Source: RHKX01 sp963839535 (GTDB lineage Bacteria; Actinomycetota; Thermoleophilia; Solirubrobacterales; 70-9). Taken from it: a stretch of 64,000 nucleotides of DNA. The notes beneath the pieces were generated by a model. It ran no database searches. It had not been told where the DNA came from and worked only from the letters and a program-made list of their open reading frames with translations. Positions 26,863 through 35,996 of this stretch are shown in pieces. The stretch is taken from positions 1 through 64,000 of the forward strand of contig CAWIVF010000011.1 of NCBI GenBank assembly GCA_963839535.1, in the 5' to 3' direction. The position numbers were made by a program, and so were the translations under genes. Positions within the stretch are counted from its first letter, which is position 1. The number at the start of each line of letters is the position of its first letter.

Positions 26863-27861
26863 CTAGGAGGGACCGGGCGCTATGTAGGTCATCGTCAGGG
26901 TCGACGCGCGCTGGCCGGTGTTGCCGAAGCTCGTCGCGGTCGGTCCGCACGAACTCGAGGAGCCGGCGAGGCCGCTCGCCCCGGTCCAGACCTCGACCGA
27001 CTGGCCCGCGTTGAGCTGGTAGACGCCGGTCAGCGTCTGCGGCGTCTCGATCGCGCCGCCGTTGATCGGCTGGACGGTCGAAGAGCCGAGCGGACCGAAC
27101 GGCGTCGAGTTATTCGCCTCGCGTCCGTTGAACTCCATCGACCGCGTGCCGCCGCTGCCGTCGGCCGCCCATACCTGCGTGGCGGTCACCGAGTAGACGC
27201 CGTTCACCGGCGCCGTGAGGCTGTAGTCGGCACCGGCGCCGTTGCCGCCCGGGAACATCCCGGCGGTGTCGAACAGCTCGGTCGAGTAGTGGTTGCCGGA
27301 ATAGGAGCCGGTGCTGCGGCACGTGATCGTCGTGTTCCTCACCGAGGCCGAGGGGATCGCCGATGAGAGCTGCTCCGTACCGACGGACTCACTGCTGAGC
27401 AGCGCCTGGTTGATCGCGCCGGGCGGGATCTTCGAGGCTGTGATCGCCTCGGACTCGATCTTGGACGTGGTGATCGCCTCCGGCTGGATCTTCGCCGTCG
27501 ACACGGCGCCGTCCTTGAGCTTGCCGTTGGTGATCGTGCTCGCACCGATCTTGGACTCGGTGATCGCGTTTGCGCCGATCTGGTTCGACAACACGGCAAA
27601 CCGCCCGATGTCCGGGTTCGTCACCGCGGCCGGCGCGATGATCGGTGAGGTCACCGAATCGGGCTTGAGCTGCTTGGTGCCGATGACCCCTCGCAGGTCG
27701 CCGAGCGCTTCCTTCAACTTCTTTCCGCTGATCGAGCCCGCGCGCTGCTGTCCGTCGGTGCCGCCGTCAACTTGCGCCGCGGCCGTGCCGGCGAGCGCGA
27801 TGAACAGCGCAAGGCAAGAGATCACGAACGAGGGCGAGGGACGGCGGCTCTCGGGATCCAT
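26863..27861 (-). CDS. secreted protein with Lys/Ile/Gly-rich repeat stalk and beta-sandwich head
   Basis: 332 residues. A signal peptide (FVISCLALFIALAGTAAAQ) leads into a repeat stalk of about 120 residues with units such as GANAITESKIGASTITNGKL and IQPEAITTSKIESEAITASK, a period of about ten residues. The C-terminal 150 residues are a C1q/TNF-like or similar beta-sandwich (TAPVNGVYSVTATQVWA, LTGVYQLNAGQSVEVWTGAS). This design recurs in Thermoleophilia as secreted or fibre-like proteins of unknown role. The stop lies 25 bp from the amtB stop; the two genes converge. Confidence 0.85.
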   Translation of the reverse strand: MDPESRRPSPSFVISCLALFIALAGTAAAQVDGGTDGQQRAGSISGKKLKEALGDLRGVIGTKQLKPDSVTSPIIAPAAVTNPDIGRFAVLSNQIGANAITESKIGASTITNGKLKDGAVSTAKIQPEAITTSKIESEAITASKIPPGAINQALLSSESVGTEQLSSAIPSASVRNTTITCRSTGSYSGNHYSTELFDTAGMFPGGNGAGADYSLTAPVNGVYSVTATQVWAADGSGGTRSMEFNGREANNSTPFGPLGSSTVQPINGGAIETPQTLTGVYQLNAGQSVEVWTGASGLAGSSSSCGPTATSFGNTGQRASTLTMTYIAPGPS

Positions 27862-27995
27862 TGGTACTCCCTTTTCGCGTTGGCCCTGCCGGACCGCCGC
27901 TCACTCAGCGGGATGACCTTATCAGCAGATTGTGCATTTGCGAATTCGTTTCGATCGTCGTCGCCGTCTGTCATACCGTCGCTACCCTGGGGAGC

Positions 27996-28879
27996 GTGCG
28001 TCGTGCGCTGCTCGCAGCTCATCCTCGCTGGGCTTGCGCTCTGTCCTTCCCTCGCCGTCGGCCGCGAACTTCCACCTGGTGAAGGTCAGCGAGGTCCATT
28101 ACGGGGACGCGCTGCACCCGACTGCGCCTTCGTGCAACTGCAGATGTTCGCGCCGGGCCAGAACCAGCTGGACGACTGCACGAGCTCACCGTCTTCGGGC
28201 CGAGCGGGCCGGGGACGCCGTTCACGCTCCAGACGCGTGCCGAACGGCCAGAGCCAGCGCAGAATCCTGATCGGGGACAGACTCGTCGCCTCGCGCGGAC
28301 GCCGACTACGACCGACCTGAGCTCGACGTGATGGACCCCAGCGGGGGCGCCGTCTGCTTCGAAAAGGTCGACTGCGTCGCCTGGGGCACGGGCACCACCG
28401 CGAGCCGCTCCCCTCCCCCGCGGGCAATCCCGTGCCGGCACCGATCGCGGACCGACATGCTCGAGCGCTCGATCGCTCGCGGCTGCCCGACGCTACCTCG
28501 AGGCCGCCGACGACACGGACGACTCCGCCGCGGACTTCGAGTCGCAACCGGCACCCGCGACGCCGCTGTAGAACGACGATCATCCGCCGGAGACGATCTG
28601 CTCCGGAGGCGGATCGCGTCGCGCCCGACACCACGATCGACAGCGGCCCGAAGAAGAGGACGACGAAGAAGGCGAGCCAGGTTCAGCTTCTCCTCGAACA
28701 TCGCCGGCGCGACGTTCCAGTGCAAGCTCGACCAGAGGCTCTACGCGCCCTGCACCTCGCCGCGGGTCATCAAGCGGGTCAAGCGCGGCAGGCACAGGTT
28801 CTTCGTCCGCGCCCTGGCGAACGGGAAGACCGATGCCAGCCCCGCCGTCTACCGCTGGAAGCGCGTCCGCCGGGGCTAG
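27996..28879 (+). pseudogene. secreted protein with C-terminal Cys-containing beta domain, frameshifted
   Basis: Begins at GTG 27996 with a signal-peptide-like start (VRRALLAA). Over several frames it reads ANFHLVKVSEVHYG, DCAFVQLQMFAPGQNQLDG, HELTVFGPSGPGTPFTLQTR, DPSGGAVCFEKVDCVAWG, then FSFSSNIAGATFQCKLDQRL and CTSPRVIKRVKRGRHRFF to the stop at 28879. At least five indels separate these. The last 60 residues match the C-terminal module of the beta-helix protein at 51638-54663 (FSFASSEGNSTFECRVD). It is a Thermoleophilia-type secreted protein of unknown function. Confidence 0.65.
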
Positions 28880-28906
28880 CCGGCGAGTTGGCTCGCCGCC
28901 GCGTAG

Positions 28907-28980
28907 TCGGGGTGCCCGGATTCGAACCGGGGATCTCTCGCCCCCAAAGCGAGCGCGATACCAGGCTTCGCTACACCCCG
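28907..28980 (-). tRNA. tRNA-Pro(TGG)
   Basis: 74-nt cloverleaf on the minus strand. The acceptor CGGGGTG pairs with CACCCCG. The anticodon arm CTCGC-TTTGGGG-GCGAG gives TGG. The T-arm is CCCGG-TTCGAAT-CCGGG and the discriminator is A. It is the second proline tRNA of the window. Confidence 0.95.
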
Positions 28981-29020
28981 ACGGGAGCGCAGTCTAGTTC
29001 GGTGCCCTGCCTGGAACCGC

Positions 29021-29485
29021 TCAGCGGGCGGCGCGGGCCAGGTTCGCCCTCGCCTTGTCGATCCAGGCCTGGAGGCGAATCCGCAGGATCGGGTCGAACG
29101 AGCGGACCGTGACGAGGCCGCGCGCCGGCAGCGGAGCGATCCGGCGGCCGGGCTCGTAACGGGTCACCCGCCTGCGCAGGCGGATCCGCTCGTGGTCGAC
29201 GTCGAGCCGGGAGGCCCAGAACCGGACGAGCTCGACCACGTCGTGGCCGTCGTCGATGTCCAGGACGTAGCCCACCCGCGATCCGCTCAGTCGCCTGATC
29301 CAGTGGGCGGCGAGGGCGGCGTCGATCGGGTCCGCGCTCGCGTAGGCGACCGCCTCCGCGTCGGAGCGGGCCCCGCCGGCGTCGTACATGCCGACGAAGT
29401 CGAGGAACGTCGGGTCGATGGCGAGGCGGTCGAACTCCGCCAGCCCGGTCACATATTCGAGTGTGTCTGTCTCTGAGGTCTTCAT
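29021..29485 (-). CDS. uncharacterised soluble protein
   Basis: 154 residues from ATG 29485 (MKTSETDTLEYV). No signal peptide or TM segment. The sequence contains FLDFVGMYDAGGARSDAEAV, RVGYVLDIDDGHDVVELVRF and a basic C-terminal half (RIRLRRRVTRYEPGRR, then ILRIRLQAWIDKARANLARA). I do not recognise the family with certainty. The basic tail and single compact domain would fit nucleic-acid binding, but that is a guess. It is divergent from the DUF1015 gene. Confidence 0.6.
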   Translation of the reverse strand: MKTSETDTLEYVTGLAEFDRLAIDPTFLDFVGMYDAGGARSDAEAVAYASADPIDAALAAHWIRRLSGSRVGYVLDIDDGHDVVELVRFWASRLDVDHERIRLRRRVTRYEPGRRIAPLPARGLVTVRSFDPILRIRLQAWIDKARANLARAAR

Positions 29486-29553
29486 GGGAACGCATGTTCG
29501 TAAACGCGTCGGACGGAACCGCGGCGGCACTCCCCACTAACCTGCACGCCCCG

Positions 29554-30817
29554 ATGGCCGACGTCCGCCCCTTCCGCGCCGCCCACTACGACCCCGACCG
29601 GGTCGAGATCGGCGACGTGACCGCCCCGCCCTACGACGTCATCGACGACGCCGGACGCGCCGAGCTCGTCGGCCGCTCGCCCTACAACGTCGTCGAGCTC
29701 GACCTCCCCCGCACCGACGACGGCTCCGACATCTACGAGCACGCCGCCGAGCTGCTCGACGCCTGGAAGCAGGAGGGCGTGATCGTCGAGGACGAGGAGC
29801 CGCTCGATCTGGGCGCTCGAGCAGGACTACGAGGCGCCGGACGGCAGCTCGCGCACGCGCCGCGGCTTCCTCGCCCGGATCAGGGTGACTCCGTACGGCC
29901 CCGGGCTCGTCCGCCCGCACGAGCGGACCCAGCCGGGCCCCAAGGAGGATCGCCTGCGGCTGACCCGCGCGACCGAGCACAACCTCTCGCCGATCTTCGT
30001 CCTGCACGCCGGGGACGCCTGGAGCCTGATCTCCCCCGCGCTCGGCGACGACCCCTTCTGCGAGGTCACCGACGCCGACGGCACGGTCCATCGCGCCTGG
30101 CGGGTCGACGACCCGGTGATCGCCGAGCAGCTCAGCGAGCTCGTCGACGACTCCGAGCTGCTGATCGCCGACGGCCACCATCGCTACGAGACGGCCCGCA
30201 CCTACGCCGAGGAGTGCGACCCCAACGACCTCGACGGCGAGCACCGCTACACGCTCGCCTGCCTCGTCTCCCTCGACGACCCGGGGCTCAGCGTCTTCGC
30301 GACCAACCGCCTGCTCCACGACCTGAGCACGGCCCAGCAGGAGTCGCTGCGGCACACGATCTTCGACCTCTTCGACGTCGAGGGGATCGAGGACGAGAAC
30401 GACCTCGTCCCCGAGGAGGACTACGGCTCCATCGCCTTCGGCTACATGGACTCCCACCACCTCAAGCCCTACCGCCTCCGCCTGCGGGGGCCGGAGCCGC
30501 TGAACGAGGCCCTGCCGGGGTCGTCGGACGCCTACCGGACGCTGGACGCAGCCGCCCTCGAGGCGCTGATCCTCAAGGGCCCGATCGGGATGAGCACCGA
30601 GGACATCGCGGCCAAGCGCGGGCTCTCCTACTGCTCCGACTTCGAGGAGACCCTCCGCCGCCTCCACGACGGCGAGGCCGACGCGGCGTTCTTCCTCCGC
30701 CCGACGCCGGTCGAGCAGGTCCGCGCGGTCGCGGACGCCGGCGAGACGATGCCGCCGAAGTCGACCTTCTTCTTCCCCAAGCTCCTGACCGGGATCGCGT
30801 TCAACCCGCTGCGCTGA
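29554..30817 (+). pseudogene. DUF1015 family protein, one frameshift
   Basis: ATG 29554 opens MADVRPFRAAHYDPDRVEIG, the DUF1015 start, followed by VTAPPYDVIDDAGR and SPYNVVELDLPR. Near 29808 one extra base breaks the frame. After it come IWALEQDYEAPDG, GLVRPHERTQPGPKEDRL, the family hallmark LLIADGHHRYETA, and KSTFFFPKLLTGIAFNPL at the end, about 420 residues in all. DUF1015 proteins are often found near SerA/SerC; their reaction is not established. It stands upstream of cobalamin adenosyltransferase on the same strand. Confidence 0.85.
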
Positions 30818-30856
30818 GTCCGGGCGGCGGACCCGCTGCCCATAGGATTGGCGGCG

Positions 30857-31430
30857 GTGAAGATCTACACGCGCAAGGGCGACGACGGGACCACCGGCCT
30901 CTGGTACGGGGGCAGGAGGGCCAAGTCCGACGCCAGGATCGAGGCCTACGGCTCGATCGACGAGGCGGGCTCCGCCCTCGGCGTGGCACGCGCCCACTGC
31001 GGCCCCGACGACGGTGAGATCGCCGCCGACCTGCTCGACCTCCAGCGCGACCTGTTCGTCGCCGGAGCCGAGCTCGCCGCCGCGCCGGAGGCCTCGGATC
31101 GGCTCGAGGACGGGGTCAGCCGCGTGACCGACGAGATGACCGCCGGGCTGGAGCCGGTGATCGACCGTTACATGGACCGCGTCGAGCTGCCGCCGAAGTT
31201 CGTGATCCCGGGCGGCACGCCCCTGTCCGGCCACCTCGACCTCGCCCGCGCGATCCTGCGCCGCGCCGAGCGCCGCGTCGCCGCGCTCGCCGCCGAGGAC
31301 GAGCTCGCCTCGGGCGCGGTGCTCGCCTACCTCAACCGCGCCGCCGACCTCGTCTACGCGATCGCCCGCTTCGCCGACGTCTCCGATCCGGCGTCTGTTC
31401 GAGGGCCGCGGCAAGGGAGCGGAGAAATGA
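30857..31430 (+). CDS. PduO-type cob(I)alamin adenosyltransferase
   Basis: About 190 residues from GTG 30857 (VKIYTRKGDDGTTGL). The ATP-binding start TRKGDDGTTGL, then SIDEAGSALGVARAH, the FVIPGGTPLSGHLDLARAILRRAER stretch and the end LNRAADLVYAIARF are all diagnostic. It transfers adenosyl from ATP to cobalamin. Near 31394 one extra base shifts the last 12 codons. Repaired, it ends LFEGRGKGAEK with TGA at 31428-31430 overlapping the OsmC start (ATGA). Unrepaired, it would read on into OsmC as a fusion, which is unlikely to be real. Confidence 0.9.
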
Positions 31431-31828
31431 AGGCCGTCGCGCGACGCCGCTCGGGGCTGCATCACGAGGTCGAGGTCGACGGCCATCTGCTGGTCGTCGA
31501 CGAGCCGGAGGACTCGGGCGGAACCGACAAGGGGCCGTCCCCCACGAACCTGCTGGCCGCCTCCCTCGCCTCCTGCACCGCGATCACGATCGCGATGTAC
31601 ACGGACCGCAAGGAGTGGAACATCGAGGGCATGGAGGTGAGCGTCGACTACGCCGGGTCGCCGAAGGCCGGCGAGAACGCGGAGTTCGTCGTCACGCTCG
31701 CCCTGCCGGAGGGCCTCGACTCCGACCAGATCAAGCGGATCGAGACGATTGCCGGCAAATGCCCGGTCCACCGCGCCCTGACGAGCGACGTGCAGATCGA
31801 GATCCGCGACGGGGTCATCGGCGCCTGA
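31427..31828 (+). CDS. OsmC family peroxidase-like protein
   Basis: 133 residues (MKAVARRRSGLHHEVEVDG). The family pattern GPSPTNLLAASLASCTAITI holds the first redox Cys. The second lies in AGKCPVHRAL. OsmC/Ohr proteins reduce organic hydroperoxides with these two Cys. It overlaps the adenosyltransferase upstream (ATGA) and shares one base with the SDR start downstream (TGATG), so the three genes form a coupled operon. Confidence 0.92.
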   Translation: MKAVARRRSGLHHEVEVDGHLLVVDEPEDSGGTDKGPSPTNLLAASLASCTAITIAMYTDRKEWNIEGMEVSVDYAGSPKAGENAEFVVTLALPEGLDSDQIKRIETIAGKCPVHRALTSDVQIEIRDGVIGA

Positions 31829-32634
31829 TGGACCTCGGCCTCCGGGGAAGGTCATGCGCAATCACCGGGGCGGGCCGCGGAATCGGGCTCGCCACCGCCC
31901 GCCTCCTCTGCGAGGCGGGGGCGAAGGTCCTGCTGGTCGCGCGGACCGAGCCGGAGGTCCGCGAGGGTGCCGCCGAGTGCGGCCGGGCCGGAGCCGCCAA
32001 CGGCGGGCAGGCCACCCACCTCGCCCTCGACGTCACCGCGCCGGACGCGGCGGAGCGGATCCTCGGCGAGGCGACCGATCGCTTCGGCGGCCTCGACGTC
32101 CTCGTCAACAACGCCGGCGTCGCGAGCTGGCGCGACCTCGACGAGGTGCCGGAGGAGGACTGGTACGCCGCCTGGGAGCTCAACGTGATGGCCCCGATGC
32201 GGCTGATGCGCGCCGCGATCCCGCCGATGGCCGAGCGCGGCTGGGGACGCGTCGTCAACGTCTCCTCGAGCGCCGGCAAACGGCCCTCGGCGATGATGGG
32301 CGAGTACTCCGTCGCCAAGGCCGCCGAGCTCTCGCTCTCCCGCCTCTTCGCCGAGCGCCACGCGGCCGACGGCGTCCTCGTCAACGCCATCTGCCCGGGC
32401 CCGATCAAGTCGGAGATGTGGATGGCCGACGGCGGCCTCCTCGACCAGTCGCGGGCCGGCGACGCGAGCCGCGATGACGCGCTCGCGACGGCCGGCGCCA
32501 AGCGCCCGATCGGCCGGCTCGGCGAGGTCGAGGAGGTCGCCTCGGCGATCGCCTTCCTCTGCTCGGAGCGCGCCTCGTTCGTCGCCGGATCCGCCTGGAG
32601 CGTGGACGGCGGCACCGTCCAGGTGATCATCTGA
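31828..32634 (+). CDS. short-chain dehydrogenase/reductase (SDR)
   Basis: 268 residues. The Rossmann motif TGAGRGIGLATA, NNAG (VLVNNAGVAS), catalytic Ser (VVNVSSSAGK) and the Tyr-Lys pair (YSVAKAAEL) are in order, followed by the NAICPGPIKSEM and C-terminal FVAGSAWSVDGG motifs. This is a classical NAD(P)-dependent SDR with unknown substrate, FabG-like. It starts one base inside the OsmC stop. The Nudix gene downstream begins at or just before its stop codon. Confidence 0.93.
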   Translation: MDLGLRGRSCAITGAGRGIGLATARLLCEAGAKVLLVARTEPEVREGAAECGRAGAANGGQATHLALDVTAPDAAERILGEATDRFGGLDVLVNNAGVASWRDLDEVPEEDWYAAWELNVMAPMRLMRAAIPPMAERGWGRVVNVSSSAGKRPSAMMGEYSVAKAAELSLSRLFAERHAADGVLVNAICPGPIKSEMWMADGGLLDQSRAGDASRDDALATAGAKRPIGRLGEVEEVASAIAFLCSERASFVAGSAWSVDGGTVQVII

Positions 32635-33212
32635 GCCCGCCCGGGATCGACGCCGCCGACCGCGAACGGCTGGCCGGCGCCCTGCTCGACCCCGCCGAGG
32701 CCGAGGGGATCGACGCCCACGGCAACAAGGAGGCGGCGGTCCTCGTGCCGATCTTCGACTGGGGCGGCGAGCCCGGGCTCGTGCTGACCGAGCGCCGCCA
32801 CGACATGCGCCGGCACGCGGGCGAGGTCTCGTTCCCGGGCGGCCGCGCGGACGAGGGCGAGACCCTGGTCGAGTGCGCGCTGCGCGAGGCCCACGAGGAG
32901 ATCGGGCTCGATCCCGCCGGCGTCGACGTGGTCGGGGCGCTGCCGCCGACCTCGACCGTCGTCACCTCCTACCGGGTGCTGCCGGTCGTCGGCCTGATCC
33001 CGGCGGGGCTGGCCCATTCGCTGAGCCCGAACGAGGTCGAGCGCGTGATCGAGCTCCGCTTCGACGAGCTCCGCGAGGGCTACGCGATGCGCCGCCTGAT
33101 CCGCCGCGGCGTCCCCTTCCGGACGCCGGTGTTCGAGGTCGGCGACGTGTTCATCTGGGGCGCGACCGCGCGGATGCTGCAGACGCTCTTCGAGCGCCTC
33201 GGGCTCGACTGA
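32631..33212 (+). CDS. Nudix hydrolase, CoA pyrophosphatase-like (NudL)
   Basis: About 193 residues. The Nudix box is complete: GGRADEGETLVECALREAHE followed by EIGL. The preceding FPGG and the SPNEVERVIELRFDEL region fit the CoA diphosphatase subgroup. The conserved part starts well before the first ATG/GTG/TTG in frame (GTG 32745, inside the domain). The frame is open back to a CTG at 32631 that overlaps the SDR stop as CTGA, with AGGTGA upstream. I take that as the start; an indel is the alternative. It converges with the beta-lactamase-fold gene, with a 3-bp gap. Confidence 0.85.
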   Translation: MSPPGIDAADRERLAGALLDPAEAEGIDAHGNKEAAVLVPIFDWGGEPGLVLTERRHDMRRHAGEVSFPGGRADEGETLVECALREAHEEIGLDPAGVDVVGALPPTSTVVTSYRVLPVVGLIPAGLAHSLSPNEVERVIELRFDELREGYAMRRLIRRGVPFRTPVFEVGDVFIWGATARMLQTLFERLGLD

Positions 33213-33215
33213 GCC

Positions 33216-34016
33216 TCAGCGCCGGTAGCCGCGCAGCAGGCGCTCGGCGACGCCCTCGATCGTCTTGCGGCCGTAGTCGTAGTCGGTCTGGTCGGTCGTG
33301 AGGATCGCCAGCGACAGCTGCCGCCGGCCGTCCTCGATCCGCGCGACCTGGTTGACGCGCCAGCCGCCCCCGCTCCCCTGCGGGGACCAGCCGCCCTTGA
33401 TCCGGACCTTCCAGCCCGGCAGCTTCAGGCGCGGGACGCCCCACCGTTGCGCGTCCTTCACGCGTGCCATCAGGCCCAGCGCGTAGTCCTCGTGGCGCTT
33501 GGGGACGTAGTCCTCGAGGCTGCTGACGAAGCGAGCCTGATCGCCGGCGGTGATCTCGCTCGTTCCCCAGACCGAGCTCGTCGTGAAGTGGCGCATGCGG
33601 GCGTCGTTCGCGACCTCGTAGAGGCCCTCGGCGCCGACGATTCCGTAGACCTCGTTGGCGCTCTTGTTGTTCGACTCCTTGATCATCGGCCCGAGCAGCC
33701 GGCGCTCGTCGTGCGTCAGGCCGTCGTCTCGCACGCCGTCGCGGCGCAGATAGGCGACCAGGAGCATCACCTTGACCACGCTCGCCGAGTAGTGGACCCG
33801 GTAGCGGTGGTCGCCGACGAGCCGGCCGCACTCGTCGAGGACGGCGAACGAGATGGACCCCTGACGGCCATCGGCGTAGCGCTCCGCGGCCGCGACCCGG
33901 GCGGGGTCGAGGCAGTGGCGCTTCGGGCTCGCGGCTGCGCCGGCGCTGCCGGCGAAGGCCAGCAGCGCCAGGGCGACCAGGAAGAGGGAGCTCCTAGCCC
34001 TTTTCAATCGGTACAT
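33216..34016 (-). CDS. secreted serine hydrolase of class A beta-lactamase fold
   Basis: 266 residues from ATG 34016; a TTG at 34007 is also possible. A signal peptide (SSLFLVALALLAFAGSAGAA) is followed by the SxxK motif in YSASVVKVMLL, an SxN motif in ESNNKSANEV and a KGG triad replacing KTG (VRIKGGWS). The Glu of the class A omega loop is not obvious. It could be a beta-lactamase or a related peptidoglycan hydrolase; I lean to the latter. The start overlaps the 3' end of the sulfurtransferase gene by 23 bp. Confidence 0.83.
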   Translation of the reverse strand: MYRLKRARSSLFLVALALLAFAGSAGAAASPKRHCLDPARVAAAERYADGRQGSISFAVLDECGRLVGDHRYRVHYSASVVKVMLLVAYLRRDGVRDDGLTHDERRLLGPMIKESNNKSANEVYGIVGAEGLYEVANDARMRHFTTSSVWGTSEITAGDQARFVSSLEDYVPKRHEDYALGLMARVKDAQRWGVPRLKLPGWKVRIKGGWSPQGSGGGWRVNQVARIEDGRRQLSLAILTTDQTDYDYGRKTIEGVAERLLRGYRR

Positions 34017-34837
34017 CGACGAGGTTCCCCCACTCGGTCCACGAGCCGTCGTAGTTCTTGACGTCGTCGATGCCGAGCAGCTCGCTGAGCACGAACCAGG
34101 TGTGCGCGGAGCGCTCGCCGATCCGGCAGTAGGCGATCACCGGCTCGTCGCTGCCGATCACGCCCGCGTCGGTGTAGAGCTGGCGCAGCTGGTCGGCCGG
34201 GAGGAAGGTGCCGTCCTCGGCGACCGCCTTCGCCCACGGCACCGATGCGGCACCGGGGATGTGGCCGCCGCGCTGAGCGCCCTCCTGCTCGTAGCCGGTC
34301 ATCGCGATCAGCTCGCCGGAGAACTCCTGCGGGCTGCGCACGTCGACCAGCGCGGTCGAGGTGCCGAGCGCGCCGGCGACCTCGTCGCGCTTGGCGCGGA
34401 TCGAGTCGTCGGGCTCGGCGGCGGTGAACGTCGCCGCCTCGTAGCTCGGGACGTCGGAGGACGTCTCGCGACCCTCGTCGATCCACTTCTCGCGCGGGCC
34501 GTTGACGAGCTTGACGTCGTTGTGGCCGTAGTAGCGGAAGTACCAGTACGTGTAGGCGGCGAACCAGTTGTTGCGATCGCCGTAGAGCACGACCGTGTGG
34601 TCGTTCGAGATCCCGCGGCGAGCCCATCAGCTCGCCGAACGCCTCGGCGTCGAGGAAGTCGCGGCGGACCTGGTCCTGCAGGTCCGTCTTCCAGTCGAAG
34701 CCGATCGCACCGGGGATGTGCGCCTCGGCGTAGAGGGCGGGGTTCTCGTCGACCTCGACGATGCGGATCGAGTCGTCGTCGAGGTGGTCGGCGACCCAAT
34801 CGGTCTCGACCAGAACGTCCTTTGCGTAGTCCGACAT
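33994..34837 (-). pseudogene. sseA: thiosulfate/3-mercaptopyruvate sulfurtransferase (two rhodanese domains), one frameshift
   Basis: ATG 34837 opens MSDYAKDVLVETDWVADHL. The inactive N-terminal rhodanese domain (ALYAEAHIPGAIGFDWKTDL) is followed by GISNDHTVVLYGDRNNWFAA. The second domain (LVDVRSPQEFSGE, GHIPGAASVPWA) ends with the active Cys loop YCRIGERSAHTWFVL. One extra base near 34617 splits the gene. Repaired length is about 280 residues, normal for the family. It transfers sulfur from thiosulfate or mercaptopyruvate to cyanide or thiols. Error is likelier than decay. Confidence 0.88.
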
Positions 34838-34992
34838 TGTGCCTCCAGATGGGTGCTTGGGAGTGGTTCGGAGGGTACGCCTCGGAAACACCTTAAACCT
34901 GATCCGATACTACCCCTTTCGATCTGCCGCCCCGCGCCGGGATTTCCGGTTCCCGGTGGATTCCGCGCTCCCGGCGCGGTAGGGTGCGATCC

Positions 34993-35493
34993 GTGGCGGA
35001 GGATCCCGAGAACGACGAGCGCCAGGGGGACGCGCCGGACTCCGGCGATCCCTCCGAGGGCAGCGAGGATCAGCCCGCCGGCGGCAACGCCCCGGCGGAC
35101 GAGGTCGAGCAGACGCCCGACGACAAGTCCTCCGACGAGAACGTCAGCGAGGCGCGTGCCGAGGGGGGCGAGCGCAACGACGACGAGTACGGTGGCGCCC
35201 GCTCCGACATCGACGCGATGGGCAACGACAAGCGCCGCGACGTCGTCGGCAAGCAGTACGGCGCCAGCCGCAAGAAGAAGCTCGCCATCTACGGCGGCGT
35301 GCTCGGGTTCATCGCGGTGCTCGTGATCGTCTTCCTGACCGTCGTCACGAACTACGACGAGCGCGAGGTCCCGCTGGAGGACACCGCTCCATGGACCGAT
35401 GCCGGTGCCTCCCAGACCGCCCCGCGCGACGTCGACTTCAAGGCCAACGGCCCGACCGACACGATCGCGGTCGAGGAGATCGTCAACCGCTGA
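34993..35493 (+). CDS. single-TM protein with long acidic N-terminal tail
   Basis: About 166 residues from GTG 34993; an in-frame GTG at 34984 also exists. The first 90 residues are acidic and disordered (DDKSSDENVSEARAEGGERN). A basic patch (GASRKKKLAIYGG) precedes one TM helix (VLGFIAVLVIVFLTVV). The outer part of about 50 residues has no recognised domain. Topology is N-in by the positive-inside rule. The family is unknown; such proteins often sit beside redox or cell-envelope genes, which does not fix a role here. Confidence 0.72.
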   Translation: MAEDPENDERQGDAPDSGDPSEGSEDQPAGGNAPADEVEQTPDDKSSDENVSEARAEGGERNDDEYGGARSDIDAMGNDKRRDVVGKQYGASRKKKLAIYGGVLGFIAVLVIVFLTVVTNYDEREVPLEDTAPWTDAGASQTAPRDVDFKANGPTDTIAVEEIVNR

Positions 35494-35505
35494 GCCCCGA
35501 GCCGC

Positions 35506-35994
35506 TCAGCGGCTCAACAGGGACTCGATCGCATCGCCCGCGGCCTCTCCCCAGGAGGGGTCGGCCGGATCGGCGTCGAGCAGCGCGACGGGGATGCGCC
35601 AGCGGGCGGAGGCATCGGCGAGCGTCGCGGCCCCGCGCTCCAGCGCGCCGGAGGACACCGTCCCGCGCACCTCGTAGGCGAAGCCACGGACCGGAGTGTC
35701 GACCAGCTTCTCGATCAGGCTCTCGAGCCTCGCCCCATGGATCGCTTCGAGGTCCTCCGCCGCCCCGGCCGCCGAGCCCATCAGCCAGGCGAGCACGGTC
35801 ACGTCGCCGACCAGGTCGAAGACCGTGCCCGGGTGCAGCGGGTCGGCGATCGCCGCCTCGAGGCCCGCCGCCTCGATCGGGGCGAGGCCGGCCTCGGTGC
35901 GCGACGTTCCCCGCACCGCCCAGCCGCGCTCGAGCAGGGATGCCCCCAGTTGACGGCCGCGGCAGCCGCAACCGACCAGGAGCGCCCGTGCCAC
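35506..35994 (-). CDS. NAD(P)-binding Rossmann-like protein
   Basis: 162 residues. It starts ARALLVGCGCRGRQLGASLL, a GxGxxG-like nucleotide site, followed by GTSRTEAGLAPIEAAGLEAA, typical of extended SDR or NAD-dependent epimerase-like folds. The protein is short and lacks a YxxxK motif, so a redox reaction is doubtful. It starts 2 bp after the stop of the membrane protein gene 35997-36332, so both probably share a transcript. Confidence 0.72.
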   Translation of the reverse strand: MARALLVGCGCRGRQLGASLLERGWAVRGTSRTEAGLAPIEAAGLEAAIADPLHPGTVFDLVGDVTVLAWLMGSAAGAAEDLEAIHGARLESLIEKLVDTPVRGFAYEVRGTVSSGALERGAATLADASARWRIPVALLDADPADPSWGEAAGDAIESLLSR

Positions 35995-35996
35995 CG

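Noticed and set aside
30857..31828. Fusion of cobalamin adenosyltransferase with OsmC as one protein
   Set aside because: The fusion arises only through a one-base insertion near 31394; correcting it gives the normal adenosyltransferase end and an ATGA-coupled OsmC start.
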